DNA of 64,000 nucleotides from Strix aluco (lineage: Eukaryota > Chordata > Aves > Strigiformes > Strigidae), in contig NC_133958.1 of assembly GCF_031877795.1 (NCBI RefSeq), positions 3,782,001-3,846,000 on the forward strand, read 5' to 3'. Shown here in pieces: positions 38,101 through 53,100 of this stretch; the first letter of the stretch is position 1, and the number at the start of each line of letters is the position of its first letter. Below the pieces are notes generated by a model. The model had not been told where the DNA came from. It did not search any database and worked only from the letters and a program-made list of their open reading frames with translations. The translations under genes were made by a program, and so were the position numbers.

Positions 38101-41100
38101 AATCTGATAAGGGGGCGGGGCAAGGAACACACTCAGGAGCAACCACATCTCCAGACAAAACAGTTGTATTTGCAAAAGGCTGTCGAGCCGACAACCAAAA
38201 TGCAATTTCTGCATTTCTGTCTATATGTACACACTCTCCACAAGCTGACACTTACAACAGTTCCCTAAACAAGGTCAGAATTGGCATTGCTAGAACAGAA
38301 AGGAAATTGATTTAAACCTCAGACCACTGGCTTCCTGCCTCCATCTATAGTAGGAAATTCAAAGTCTCCAGTACGTGTCTCCAAGACACCTGTGGTGGCA
38401 TACAGAAAAACAGAGATGACAAACAGTGGCAAGTCAAAGCACTCTGAAAACAGATGTGTCATACACCAACGTGAACTGATTGGTCCATGCTTCCTACCAC
38501 TTAAAATGATATAAAATTGCTTTAAAGATTCATCTTTGTGAAAGGAGCTAAAGCATTCACATTAAAAATTAGTATGAGCTTTGGGAACGAACTTTTACAT
38601 CTTAAATTAGTTTAAAACTCTGATCCACCATGAACTGGTGAAGCAATACCTGTACCACCATCACTGTAACCACTGGGCTATATCTCACCATAGAGGTTTT
38701 ATTTCTGCTCACCAAATCTGGCACTGCATTCTATAATTCCTTTTATGCAAACTTCATTGTGAACCTACAGAGGAAAAAAAAACACTAGGGCTAGTAGATG
38801 TTAGCTGAAAACAATCCTGAACTGGTGCCTTGAAACCATTTCATCTGATGAGAGAATTAAAGAGTTTTGGGTTTGGTTTTTTTAAACCCTCAGTTATTAA
38901 CAAAGTGCTTCAAAAATTACTGTGAAAAATCCTCTCATATTAAACTCATAACAATGGCAGACAGAAGAATGCTCTCTATATATAAACAAATGTAAAGCTG
39001 TTTGGATAGAAATCATTAACCCTCATCACCCTGATTAATTACTTTCTATTTTTAAACCTTAAGACATTACTGCAGTTCCTTTCAGAACACACGCATAGAA
39101 AACCAACAGGCAAATTCCCTTCTTCCACCAGGTGAATGAGAATAAATTGACCACAGCAATATCTTTAGTTCACAAGAAGCTGCAAACCAACCGAGTTCCC
39201 CGTACCTTGTCCACCCCTAAGCTAGACATCATCCAGCTGAGAGCACAGAGGAAGGAGCAGTCAGTCTAATCGCATTCAGAGAAGCGGGAAGCTAAATACA
39301 TTTACAAGAGATCAGCCCCGATTGAAACGCCACAGAAAAACTACTACTGATTTGGCTGCCCACACTTCAGCACTGTGTATTTAACTAATAAGGTTCACTT
39401 CGCTCCAGCATTAGTTGATGTAGAAAACTTAACATGCTGTGGAACTAGCAAAACATTAGTTGTAGCCTTATCAGTGCAGTTTCCAAGTCCTGTGGGAGCT
39501 GCCCTCACCTACATATTACTAGGACCTCTGAGGGTGTATTTTAGACATATGCTTAAGCTGATCTATCCTGTGATCCTTCCCATCCTGGAATTGAGGGGGG
39601 GGCAGTGGTGAAGCTTCTTACAGTCCTCCACAACTCCGGAAGACTACCGCTACCCAAATAATTCAATATGCATGTAACGGCTAAATGGAGACATTACCAG
39701 TTCAAGACAGCCATTTTTCAACTCAACACAAGCTAGATCAGCCTGAAAATACCTCAAACTCAATAATAAGGGATTATTTAATACCTGACAAGAATTCCTT
39801 GAGTCTCTAAAGGCATCCTCTGCCTTGAAACCACAAATAGTATTGTTCTGGACTTTTCCAATACCCTATGAAAGGCAGATGAACCTCAAGGTGGTCTGAA
39901 GCATCACCCAGATCTTTCTTACTCAAATAGTTTCTAGTCTTTGCAAGAGGGCTCTAAGTTTTAACTTGAGGAACAAACCTAGTTAGGAATGCAACAACCA
40001 AGACAATTCCTCTCTTCAGATCTTCATTACATAGGTTTAGAGTTTTCCCCTGAAGAATATCCTAAAAAAAAAAAATCTATTCAAATGAATGGAATTTTAC
40101 CTTATTAGTACTACAAGAGTATTTAGAAAGACTAACACACATGCATACATACACTGGGAACATTTTATTAGAGACAGAAAGAAAATGATGAGCATTTAGT
40201 TTAAATCTCTTAATAGACATGCTTCCCCAAACTCAAGTATTCCTTAAAATATGACAGGAAGTGCCTATTTGCTTTTCCTATTCACACTAATTCAGGTCTA
40301 TTGTTGGCTGAAACAAAGGTCTTTCAACCTGCATCACCCGTTCCCAGGACATTTGACACCAGTTTATTAATATCATAAACATAAGAGGCATAAGTGGCAG
40401 AAATTCAGACCCACTCCTGGTACCAGTCTTAAATAACCTTAGAAAGGCGGGTGAATAATCTTACAGGTTGTGGAACTACAACATTTATTCACAACTAGGA
40501 ACAAGCAGTTAAAGGTCACAGCTTCTCCTTGAGCCTGTTCTTTGCAGCCACTGCAATATTATAGAATAAAACCAACCAAAGTTCAAGTCTGTCCACAAGT
40601 TTCTCTCCCTCCAAACAGCACAACTGTTCGGTTTTTAAACAAAAAAAGTAATCAACAGCAAATCCAGCATTCAGACATTTTTAAATACCAGCCAGTTGTT
40701 CAATGTGAAAGCTATTGTGGGGTTCAGTTTTCTGAACACCACAAAATTCGCTACTGAGAGCTTCCAACCTATGAAGCTTAAACCTATTTTCAGGTGGGGA
40801 AAGGGGAAGAGTGGTCCTCCTACTCAGGATGTGTCACATCTAGTTTTGCATTGATCCCCTTTCAATTGCAATGAAAACTCCTCTTCACTCAATGTTAGGA
40901 TTATCAAAAAAAGATTGTGAACAGTAGTTTACAGCTTCTGGGTAACATCACCTCCAGAGGCTATGCACCCCCAAGTTAAGTTGCAATCTAACACTGTCAG
41001 AAAGGATGTTTTTGATGTGAAATACAACAAAAAGAACAGAAACATGAAGTAGAGAACAAACTGCCTAAGCAACATCTGTCTTTAAAAACCTAAATGCATT

Positions 41101-44100
41101 ATAATTCTTAACTTAGACATTTTGAAAGCCTCATCTACTAAATAAAAAGCCATCTGGCATTTTAGATACCTCGCCTAGGTATGCTTGTGTCCTGCTCTTG
41201 TCATAGCACACATCAGTTACGCTTAACCTGGAAAAATCAAGTGTCCCTGCTTCGATGCAAAGAAGCCCAAAACCTCAGGCTTTGATCAAGTGCCACAGAA
41301 TTCTGGCAACAAAGTTCGTAACAGCCCAGAACAGTCATATAACCACGCCTTCCTGAGTGGCTTAAATACACTAAAAAAATTGAAAACAAACACATGTTCT
41401 TTGGTGCTGTAGCAATAAAACTCTACCTAAAAACAACTTGGGTTGTTTTAAATCCCCAAGTGAAATCTTAGCTAATATGTAAACCCAGTAGAATATAAAG
41501 TCTATGGTTTGCTTGAAGAGGGAAACTGGCAGTGTTCGTGTTGTCTGCTTCTACTGTTTACAGTATAAAGGAAGCACTTTAAGTATTACTGCAGACATGG
41601 TGATAACCTGACTAAATGACACAAGAAAGAAAAAGGGCTTCCTCCTCTTCGAATTTTCCTGTTTCAAACATCTGCTGTCACAGGGATTGTGCCTTTCAAC
41701 CATACATGATCCCTGTAAACAAAGTAATTGTACTAAGTAGTACAAGACACAATCCATACTAGTTACATTTCCGTTACAGAAACACAGTTCAGCCAGCAAA
41801 ACCTACACTGATTTATGAGAGGTCTTCCTGGACAAAGATGTCAAAAGGGTTAAGTTATATTTGTATTGTGTAGAATTAGGGTTAGGGTTACTTGGAAAGT
41901 TACTCATCATTTTTGTCCTTTGTACAATTGCATACAGATTATACATATCTAATTATAGGGGAACAAAATTAACTCCAGCAGGAACTAACTTCATGCCCGC
42001 AATTGCTTCATATAAGATCCCCTTTAGGTGCCTGAACCTTCTGTCACTATCACTCACAAAACTGAGGAACTTACTGAGCAATAACAAGGAGAATTGAGAC
42101 AAAAAGGCTTACAGATAACAGATTTTATTATTTCTGCTCTAATACAGCATTTATCTAGCCCTAGTGCTCTGGTACGAGACTTGTTCCAACATATTTTCTG
42201 CCTGCAGAGTTTTACTTTACAACATGTCATTAATAAAGCTACAGCAAAACTGTTTCTGCATATCTAATCTCCAAGGAAAGTAACATCTCAATTTTAGCAC
42301 TGCCAAGGACAAAAATTCAGGTTTACTGATTTTCCAGAATAAACTTTATGCTGGAACAGAGAAATTAAATAGCCTCTACTCAGAGGAGAACAGCGCTGCC
42401 ATTTCTGACCTCTCTGAAAACATTCTTGCTGACCTGCAGATAAAGGACATCCTATTAACCATAGCAGAGCTATTCAGGAGACCAGAACTCCATCTCAAGC
42501 CACTGCTCGCTGGAAAACCTGTATTCTTAGAGTGAAGTCGCAGACCTACACACTCCCCAGGCTCCTTCAGGGTTTATACATAATGCTTACAGAAGTGCTC
42601 CATAATTCTCATTAGACACGCTATGAAATCCAAGTTATACATAGTATGAGGATTCCCCAAAATGCATTAAAAGAATTGAACTAAGTTTTATTCAAGTTTT
42701 ATTTCTTCTCAGTGTGATAAACATGTTAGCAATGTATCTACTTTCTAAAATGGGGCTAATTATCCTTTGGTAGCAGAAGTGCTTTGCTGTATTGCCTAGC
42801 TGTTTTATTTATACTTCCATTTTCTTAGGGATCTGTTCTCAATATGTCTAGGAGGAATGCAGAAAAAAAAATTATGGAACAAAAAAAAAAAAATCTCAAC
42901 ACAGTCAGAAACACCATCTAGGCTTTAAAAAAGAAAAAAAAGGTGTCAGCAGTTAAGCTGTTCTTCCCACCACATTATATCCAGTGAATTGTGTGAAGTC
43001 ACTGCCTTGTACGGGTATCAGGGCTAATTTCCATTGAAGAACACTGTGCAATCCCCACACAGAAGTTTTAGGTGCTCCTTCACCAAGTGATTTTAGACAT
43101 TATGAAATAAGTCATTCGAGACTATGGGTAGCTAAGCTCTCAAATACATGCTTCTGAGACTGTAGAATCACCACAGATGAAGGTTTCTTAATAAACGTCC
43201 AACAGGGGTAATAGGTATAGTTGAAAGATTTGCATTTAGAGAACGTACTAACAAGCTCCCAAGGTCCTGTCAGCCCTACCCTCTGTGATACCATCCTCAG
43301 CCTGTTGTGACAGATGAAACACATTTGCTTGATAACCAGGGGCTGAGAAGGACACTGAAGACTCTACCACTCAGAGAACGGATTTCACAAATGCCAAAGT
43401 TATTTTCATGCTGATTCCCTTTAAAAGCTGATTTCTGCTTTGTTAAAAAAATATTTACGAGCAACAGGACTAGCAGAAAATCAGCCCTGTGACCTGGGCA
43501 AAACACAGAAGTATTTACCTCTTCTTCTAATTCACAAAATGTTTACAAGCTTCTCCTCAAGACTACAAATTACCTTACTCAAGATAGCTTATACCGATTA
43601 TAACTGAAGATATCTACATAGAAGTTGTCCCTGTATTACTTATTCAAGAGGATGTTCACCTACACAGCACTAGAAAACCTGCACTACAAACTTAGCTGTG
43701 TATTAATTCACATAACCAAACATCCAATCTGTAAATATTTTAAAAGGATGCTTTAATTTGTATGTCTGTTCATTGAAAGAATAATTTCTATTTCAAGTTG
43801 TACTTACTTGAACTATTACCTAATGCCTAAAGTCATTACCTAATGACTTTTATTTAAAAAAAACAAACTTCAATACTAAAAGGAAAACATACCTGCTTCT
43901 GCTTACATTTGTTCATTTTTATTATTTTTTCCTACACTCAAGCCAAGCAATTCATGAGTCCTTGAAACGAATTTGAATCAGTAACTATTCACTTCTCAAT
44001 TTCTGCCGACAGCCCCCCCACCTCAAACTACAGAACCACCCCTCACATCCACTGCAGTATCTACACCGAAGTACACACTAATAACCGAGGCTGAACAGTC

Positions 44101-47100
44101 CCCTCAGAAGACCTTACTTTAGATCTTTTCAGGGGCTTGTTTGTGTTCTATAGTACGGAGCTATTTATGGAAAAATCTCTGCTGGAATCACAGCCAGAAT
44201 TTCAATAGGCTGCACAGCACAGAAAAGCCAGTGGTTAGTTTTCTGTTTGCAAATAACAATATATTTGGAAATAACATACTGTGCTATTGTTTTGCATGTA
44301 CATAACAGAAGCCTTCAGGCAATGCCTTTCTTGTCACCAAGAACGCTACAGACTAAGAGCACTGGTATATCTTCATGTTCTCTTTTTGCTGAAGCCATTC
44401 CAAAACATATACAGCCAAGTTAAAAAATCAGTAGCAGTATTTTAGAAAAATATCATAGTTTGGCAATGCCTTTCAAAATCAGCTACTAGAATTCTGTGAC
44501 TTGGTGTGCATTTCTGCTCTAGATATAAAAAACAACTCCCAGAAGCTATCATGTTGTTTCAGACTCTTGGGATACATTCTTTGACCAAAGCTTTTATTTC
44601 AGGTGCAAAAGCTAAGGCCAAAAATTTGCAAGGCTTTTAATCTTCACGTGTAGAATGCAAGAGACCATTGTACCTCAGACAACGTGCAAAGTGCCTCCTT
44701 CTAAGGAAGGAAAATGAAAGCAAAAATCACTCTTACCTACCATAGCAGAAGGGAGAGAGGGGAGGGAGGCAGGCACACTCACTAGATGAATTTCAGGCAG
44801 CTTGCCGGAGAGCACAGTGCCTGTGAAGGTCACAAGTACAACTGAAGTTTCCAGCAGAGATGAATACACAGTTCTGACTATTAAGTGACCGTGGAATAAA
44901 AATTTCTGCGTACTTCACTCACCATGGACATTCTCTCCTTCATCAGTTCATTTTAATACCTAATGCATTTTGAAGTGGCACTTGGAACCTGAAAAAAATA
45001 GTCTTCCCTTTACTAGTTGCTGCTTCTTCCCCCCACCCCCCCAACTTGGCAAGTATTTTCATGCGTTTCTATTCTGGCCCAAGCATACATACCTCAGCTT
45101 CATAAAAATTTTTTTTATTAAACAGAGGCCAATACTAGTTTCTGGTCTGGACTTTCAGGGATTGTTAACACTCACTTCTCTAAATGATGCAAAATGGAAC
45201 CTACAAATCTTGACAACTCTAACTCAGACATTTACAACACATCTTAAATATACAGAGTCTACTAACCTGAGCAAAATACTTACCTTTATTTTTAAGTTAA
45301 TTATTTTACACCTCTCACCTTCTCTATTTATAGATTAGGACCTTTTCATTGTATTTTGGAAGAGTTGTGTAAGAGCTGAAAACAAGATAGGAGTATTTAG
45401 TAGTCATTGCTGTCCTGCAAGGATCTCAAAGTTCCTTGTGATAACTTTTAAAAGTTTTGGAACTTCATTTTGGAAAACAGAGACACTAATCTTACAGATA
45501 GGGAAAACAAAGCATGGAGGGGTTAAAATGACTTAGTGACCTTCCAGATGAAACAACTCTAATGATTGTTTTCAGTTATCTCCATTTCTAGTCCTCTTTT
45601 GTTGTCCCGTCCCCTGATAATAAAGTTTAAATCTCAACTTCAAACTTGGTAAAAAGTAAGAGTAATAACAGCTCCGTAAGAAACTTAAGCCTCAGTCAAA
45701 AGACACTGGTTAGAAAGAACATGAATTGGAAGGTGCCAAACAACTTCCAGTTGAATGTTACATAATTGAAGTTACAAAAGAAGTTCCAGAAGTTACAAAA
45801 CTTCTGGAAAAATAATTGCAACGTATACATAAACAAGCTTACAAGACCAGAGAGGGCTGTGTACATGATCTTCTCTTGCTGACTTCTTCAAAATTGTGGC
45901 AACCAGCAAGAAGGAGAGATTAAGCCAGAACTGCTCCTACAACAGGATGCAATCACTTGGTCGTGTCACTTTTTCAAACAACGTACATGCTTAATAACCC
46001 TTGTGCAGGAACACTGAGCGACACAGAGAGCTGACCTAGTAGCACAGTTTTAGATGACAACTTAGAACATACACCCCTGATTTTCAGAAACAGCAGAAAG
46101 ATGAGAATGCTACAGAAACAAGCGGATGTCTGTTATGCCCCGATTTGGTATGAGCTTCTACAGGTCAAATCAAGGAAAAGAATCCACTAGCTCCAGGGAG
46201 TCAACAACCTGACGCGCAGAATCTCTGAGTGGGTTTGTTTTGTTTTGTCTTAAATGCTCTGTCTTCCTACTGCACTCTTCCTCTGAGGCATCTAAATATC
46301 ATCAGAGACAAAATTGCTGGGTTAAGCACAGCATGTGTTCTGCTCCAGTAACAGAACTAGTATGTTACCAGCCCCCAACACTTTCAAGAGTGGGTTATCA
46401 TTTCCAAAAGGGTCTGGAGTAAAATGAAAGATCCTGGATATTTCTTGAAAACAAAGTAAAACTCAGCTAAAAAAAAAAAAAAACAACCAAAACAACCAAA
46501 CCAAAAAACACCAACACCAAAAATATGAAGCTGTGGTAAGAACTGACTGACAAGAGGCAGAAGGACTATATAGAAAGTTTTAAAGTTTTGGTCAAAAAGC
46601 CATTCCTGCCAGTTCCACATTCCACTAACCACTAAAATAGCTTACGAACGTTTCACTATCACCTCTATAAAGCAGTGCCATTTCCTCACTGACACACTAT
46701 ATAATGAAAAAGTTTGTGGGCTTCAACTTCAATTGCTGTTTGTTCTTGTTTACCTTTTAGAAGAGATGTCCTCAAATATGAATCTCAATTCACTGAATAG
46801 TGTTTTCCATACGAAAGGCACTCTACAAACAAGCACCAAAAGGCTGAGGAAGAGGCTGAGCCAGTTGCTCCCAATGCCATACTTGCAGACATTGCCTTAC
46901 AACCACTACCGTTATCTCCATGGGAAGCAATCCATCCCGTCACCTCTCATCTCTTGTCCCATTCCTGTACCACCACCACCTATTCCACCACAAATATTTG
47001 TTACAATCTGCGGAAGCTAACTCAGGATAAAACTAATCTGACAGCAATTAGTCCAAGACATGTAATTTTCTTTCAGGTCCGTTTCCCAAAGCGATGACTC

Positions 47101-50100
47101 CGCGGCTAAGTGAACATCTGTGTCGGCTCAAAGCAGTAAGGGGTAAAGGTGCAAGGAAGGACAACCTCTTGCAGAAGCAGCAGCTACCTGAGGTGACAAC
47201 AAACCTGCAGGCAAGTCAGTATGCAATTTGAATTGTAATTCCTCTTTCCATACCAAGGCCACACTTCACTCCAAAAGCAGCTTAACAGGGCAGTTATTAA
47301 AATACAATCCATTTTTTTTTTAATTATCTCCAATATTTCTATAACTGAATCCTCACACAATGCACCAAGAACAGTACCTGAGAAGTTAGGTTTTTGTTAT
47401 ATAATTCCATTGGAAAAAACTCCAGGAACTCTCAGACCAGTGTCTTTGAGAATCACTATATATTTATTTTATGTATATATATTTATTATATATATAAGTG
47501 GATGCTAAAGATTTGTTTCAGTATGTAGTTCTTGTCTGCTGGACCAATTTACTTTAAAATTTTAAGTTACTTGAAAACATTAAGTCCTTCAGACTACATT
47601 TATAAGCACTATACACAAACACATGTAGGCCAATTTCTGCAAATTCCCTTCTAACCTTCTGTTAACAGCAGAAAGGCCAGCTGAAATCACTACTTCTAGA
47701 ATCAAAGAATGGTCCCTGGAATATTTTTTATATTCATCAGGAAAAAAGGAAAATACAGCTACTAGCTTTTAACAGACAAGAATATATTAGAAATTACTCC
47801 AAATTTTAAATAAGCAACTGTAGTCTGAAGTCTCAATTACCTTAACTGTTCCTGAATATATGCAATTATCTTTTCTCAAGTTCTCAAAAACAGAGAGTGC
47901 CAACTGTGTGTGTTTAGATATCACATTATTCCCAGAGCATTAATTTAAGAACTGCAATTGAAAACGCAAAGAGAAACATTTCCACACAAAATGCATCCTA
48001 CATACCTGGGAAATCCATCTTTCTTACAACACAACTCTTTTAAAACCTCTTTTCCTGACCCTAAAATTTTCTTCCAAAATTAGATGCAAGCGTAACTGCC
48101 TCAGGGGTTTAACATGTGACCTAAATATGCTGGTTTTCTTAATGGTGCTATCACTTGTGGATCGCCAAGAGGAAAATACATTTTTATAAAGAATGGCTGA
48201 CCAAATTAATAATTTCTCCTTCAGTGCTTAACAAAAGCATGATAAGTTAGAAGAGAGGAGAGAGGTGCTTACAGCCACTTCTGTTTCTGTAACTGAATTA
48301 GTCATGCACAGAACCTCAAATTATTATTTTTCAGTAATATTGTCAACTCACAGTAGCAGTACCTGATGTCTCATTAGCCAGCGTCTTCATTTTAAAGGCA
48401 AAAGTAACAACCCAAAACCTTCCAGTTGCAGAAGAGAACAAAGCAAGACCAACACTACCTGCTGCCCAGAGCAATGTCCTGAAGCAGTCCTGTTTGGGGA
48501 GCCAGAAAGTGAGCAACAGTATATTCAAGAAAGGAAGCCCTGCTATACAAAATCATGAACAAGTGCACACAAACACACACAAAATATCAGTACTTTACCT
48601 CTTAAGACACCTCTTTAGGCTTCCCCTATCTCATGTAACCGCATAAAAGAATGACAACATCCTTTCTATTTCCAGCTTGCTTACCTACTAATCCTACAAA
48701 AGTAGCATTTAGCTAGTGCGTGCTGTAAGAGCATAACTGAGCTATAAAGCAATATAACAAAGCTATAATTACATATTTTCTACTTGTTTAATATCTAGAA
48801 AACTGTCCAGATGTAATTATTTTGACTAGAAGACCTACCACTGCTTCTTGAAAGAGATTATTCTAAATTGGTTTGGATCTAGTATCATACTTCCCATATT
48901 TCTCTCCTATTATTTCATAGAAAAATGGTAACTGTTGTCTCCATCTGCATTCACAACATAAGTGCCCACCTATGTCAAGACTTTTCATTCATTTCAACCA
49001 TTTTCATTTCAATTATTTCTTTAGAAGGGTAAACCTCCGTTTCACTCAATTACTGAACACCAACTTATTCTGCAAAACTTTTCACTCCACACTACAAATA
49101 TTGTAGACATAGTTATGGATACTGCATATTATAGAGCATTGAAAACATGAAAAAAGGTCTGGAAAATACCCTTAAGGCAGTTATAAAAGCATCTTACACT
49201 AACAAAATTGCTTTGGGAGCACAGTGTTTCCTAAAGAGAAAAGAACAAATGGTAGCCTTAACCTGGTTTTACCATTTGTAGTAGAACAGCACTTAGAGAT
49301 CATCAGGGTCTTGCGCTGACTGCACATAAAGTCCTATAAAGAGACCAAACCTCTTCCAGAGTTGTGTTCCTTTGAGCCACCCGACCACTCCACACCATGC
49401 TGGCACAAGCACACCCAGAGCACTGAGAACCAGATCAGGGTTCAATTCAGCTGAAAAATAATCCAGTCAAAACCACAATTTTAAGTACTTTTGAGCTGGA
49501 TCAGCCTCCCAAACAAGTTCATTGTGCAGTTACATGAACACTTGTGCCAGCAAAGTGGGAAGGAGTGCCTCTTTAAGCAGAAATGCTGCCAAACATGTAG
49601 CCATGGCCTAAATAGGCAAGTCAGAAGGGAACAGAAAGAAGAGGGGAAAAAAAAAGCAGACAATACAGCTAGAACACCCAGCTCTTAACTCTTACTTCAG
49701 CATTGCACCCACTTGGGAGTTTTACTCTTCATTTTAGTTCTTCCAAACATGTTCTATGAAGCTACAGCTACCACAGAAACCCATTTCCAGGGTAGAAATA
49801 TCCAAACCAGAATCATTTAGGTAGCACCTTCAAAATTAAAAGCTATGAAGTTTCACAAAGCTTATCAAGAGCTGTAATCCACCAGGACTGCCACTGATAG
49901 CCAAGTTGCCTTCGTTTGTACTGTTGGAGTCTGACTGCTTGATCACTGTAACTGCCATACGAAAAACTCCCTCCTTTTTCCAACTAACTTTTAATTTAAA
50001 CCAAAAAGATTCCAAGAACAGCAAAGCATCACAGAATTAACAGAACAATACTGGTCAGCATGACTGACAAGCTGAAGCACCCTAGCTACCAAACCCATGT

Positions 50101-53100
50101 CAAGAGAGAGTACTGAATTACTTCTAGGAGCCAAACAGCCACTTACTATTTAGCTGTTTGCTAAATGCTCTTTGTTTTGGGGGACTTCACACTTTAAATG
50201 CATGCTTTAGTCAATCTAGACCAGCAGTTCCTAGAGCACAGTAGCCTATTTCTCTCTCTAGATACAGACATTCTACAAATGGGTGAAGATAAAAAAGCTA
50301 AAATACAGACGCAGACTTAGGAATACAGAGTAGGGCTATAACCCTGGGTCTTTCTATTTATCTACAGCATATTTCAAACTACCCCTTAAAAACAAACCTA
50401 TTACTAGTCCTTGCTCCTTCCAACTGATGTTGCCTTATGAGCATACAGAACATAACCACAGCCCTCAAAAAAACAAATTAAGTTCCCTCCCACAACTATA
50501 CCCCGATCTTTAGCGTTATTATCGCAACCTCTCACACCTTTGCTACTTTCCTCTGAGAATCTTTCCTCCCCTCCTATTCCATCAGTTCCCATTAAATAAC
50601 CCCACCAGTGACTTCTACAATAATGCCACTGTTTCTCTTCTGTGACTTCTGCCTACAAACACAGCTTGCTAGAAGCCCTTCATCCCAACTGTTCCCAGCA
50701 ACACCTCTCCATCTACAAGGCACAGGCCCCCATCAGGCAGTTGTTGGTAGGCCCTACAGAACCAGATGTGCCACCGGGAGTAACAGCCTGGTAGGACAGA
50801 GTTAACCAGCTTTCTGAAGGAGGCTCAGCAGCTCTAATCCACCATTACAGAGACATGCTACTTGACAACGAGAAAGTTTTCTGGTAAGGCAAGAGAAGAT
50901 GGTGAACTCCAGACCATGGTAAACTACGTTTTACAGCAGTCCTCATTCCTGGCCTCAGTTTTCCTTACTCCAAGGTAACTATTTTTGTGCACTGAAGACA
51001 AACTACCACTACTGAACAGTTCCCATAGCTGTCCCACAACTTTGATGTCTGCCAAAAATAAACATGAAACTACACTTGAAAGATTTAACATACCTAGAAT
51101 CAAATACAGAAAGCATTCCTGAACAAGGGAGAAGTCAAATCTTGTTTATATCTGTGACCACACACAGGAGCTGGCTAGGGATAGCAATGTAAGAGACTTC
51201 ATCTGTTCATCATCTGCACAAACTGAAACAGACTACAGCAATGTTTTGGCTATAAAAGAGGAAACATAAAACAAGTCATAGATTATTAACAAAGCAGCAC
51301 AGAATGGTTAAGCATCAGCACCCACAGGAGATACTCCAGTGCTTCTTTCAGAGACAATTCAGGCACAAAATAGTTAAACGACTTGTCAAAGATGAGTGTA
51401 ATCACTCAGGGTTAAAGCTTAGGACCTAAATTCCTGGCTCCCAGCCTCCCGACCCAGACTATCAGACTTCTACATGTCTTTGGATTACAGTTGAAAGAAC
51501 ATTTAGATACAGCAGCTTGACTCTTTTCCTTCTGCCAAGTAATTAAACAAATTTGACTTAATTTGTTCTGAAGTACAAACTCATTCCATTAAGCAAGTGT
51601 CTAGTTTTCTGAGACAGTTTAAACTCACAAGCCTTAGTTGTTTCCAACTGGAGTTGCCATTATGCCACATCTTGGAGAACCTAACAGCAGAAGAGTAGAA
51701 ACAAGTCCCAAAACAATGGAACTGCTGCAGAAAATCTTTTTAATCCTTTCTATAATCATTCTCATAAAGGAAATATCCACTAAGAAAACATGGTAATGCC
51801 TGCTCTCAAGTATTTCTGGACAGTTAAGTCTTACTTGCACTGAAACAGTGATGGCATACAGAAAAAAACCCCATGCATTACAGATGCTTTGGATAACCTG
51901 GTCATTGAACTTCTCAAAGACAGTGACTCTGTGTTCTCCACTGGAGAAGTCCTGCCTAATCTAATGGCCTGGCTCTGGATTCTCCAGAGTACACAGAATA
52001 AGTTGAACACAGATATGTCATAGGATTGGGGTCCAGCAAAACAAATATAAAATTAAGAAGGGAGGAGAACTTCTGTTGAGCAAAGAATCAGCTATTTCAG
52101 AAACAGGCAGCACAAGGTACAACATCCTTGCCCTTATGCAATGGCTTGCTAAATCACAAAAAGGCAAGCTTTTGCCAACAGTTAAAATTAAGGACCCCAG
52201 TTATAATGAAGCTGACACTGATTTCCATTTATAACCCGATTTCTGTGCTTAACTTTGTGATCTGATAGGGCCAGGCCACAGCTTACAACCAAGAATAAAT
52301 TCCATAGATACCGAGAGAAGAGAGGCCAGTTCTCTGCTCCTCACACATCCACACACAAGCTAGAAAAGCTTTGCCACAGCAGAAGGACACAGGCAGGCCC
52401 CAGGTATAAACTCACTGCCATCTTCCTTCCTCAAGCCAGTAACAGCTTTCCCTTCTTTCCCTTCCACCCTCATTAGCTCTAACAGAAACAGTCACATCCA
52501 TCTATCACACAGTGCTTAGAAAGCCAGAAAATTAAAACCTGTATGTATCAGAGTTCATGTTTCAGCCATCAAAGCCACCAAATATTGACTTAGTAATAGA
52601 CAGCCATTCTAGCCTAAGTATCTAAAGAATTATAGGTTATACATATTATTTGAAGGTTATGAGGTCAGATCTGACCTCAAACATACTGGAAGCTACATAC
52701 TAGCATTCTTAGCAAGCTTTTTGAAGTTGCTGCCACTATTACTGTCTTAAAAATGTTATTCTCCATTGGTCTGTTTCACAGGCAACATCGCAGAGAGACC
52801 ACTGGTTTTGCATTCTACTGATTAATGCAATTTAATGGATGCAGTTTTCTTGGTTTCTCCTACTAGTTTAGTTCAGGCTAGCTTTCCAATATAAATATTG
52901 CAACACTATTATGAACAGGAAGAAAACAGAAAGTGAAACCTCCCATTTCTTTCAGGCTTGCTTTTCCTGACCTTATTTTTAGTGAAGTTTCAGCATTCCA
53001 CAACAAAAGTTAGTTTTTGGAATTTGAGCTCTAAAGCCATTCCAAAAACAAAAATCCACACCTTAGGCACAAATTGGTACTGTCCTCAGTCACAGACATG

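Noticed and set aside
44970-45338. 122-codon plus-strand open frame in PPP2R2A intron 2
   Set aside because: Hydrophobic and low-complexity translation with no known domain; antisense to the gene and not supported by other signals.
47458-47492. AT-rich run with TATA-like boxes
   Set aside because: Simple AT microsatellite with no start site context.
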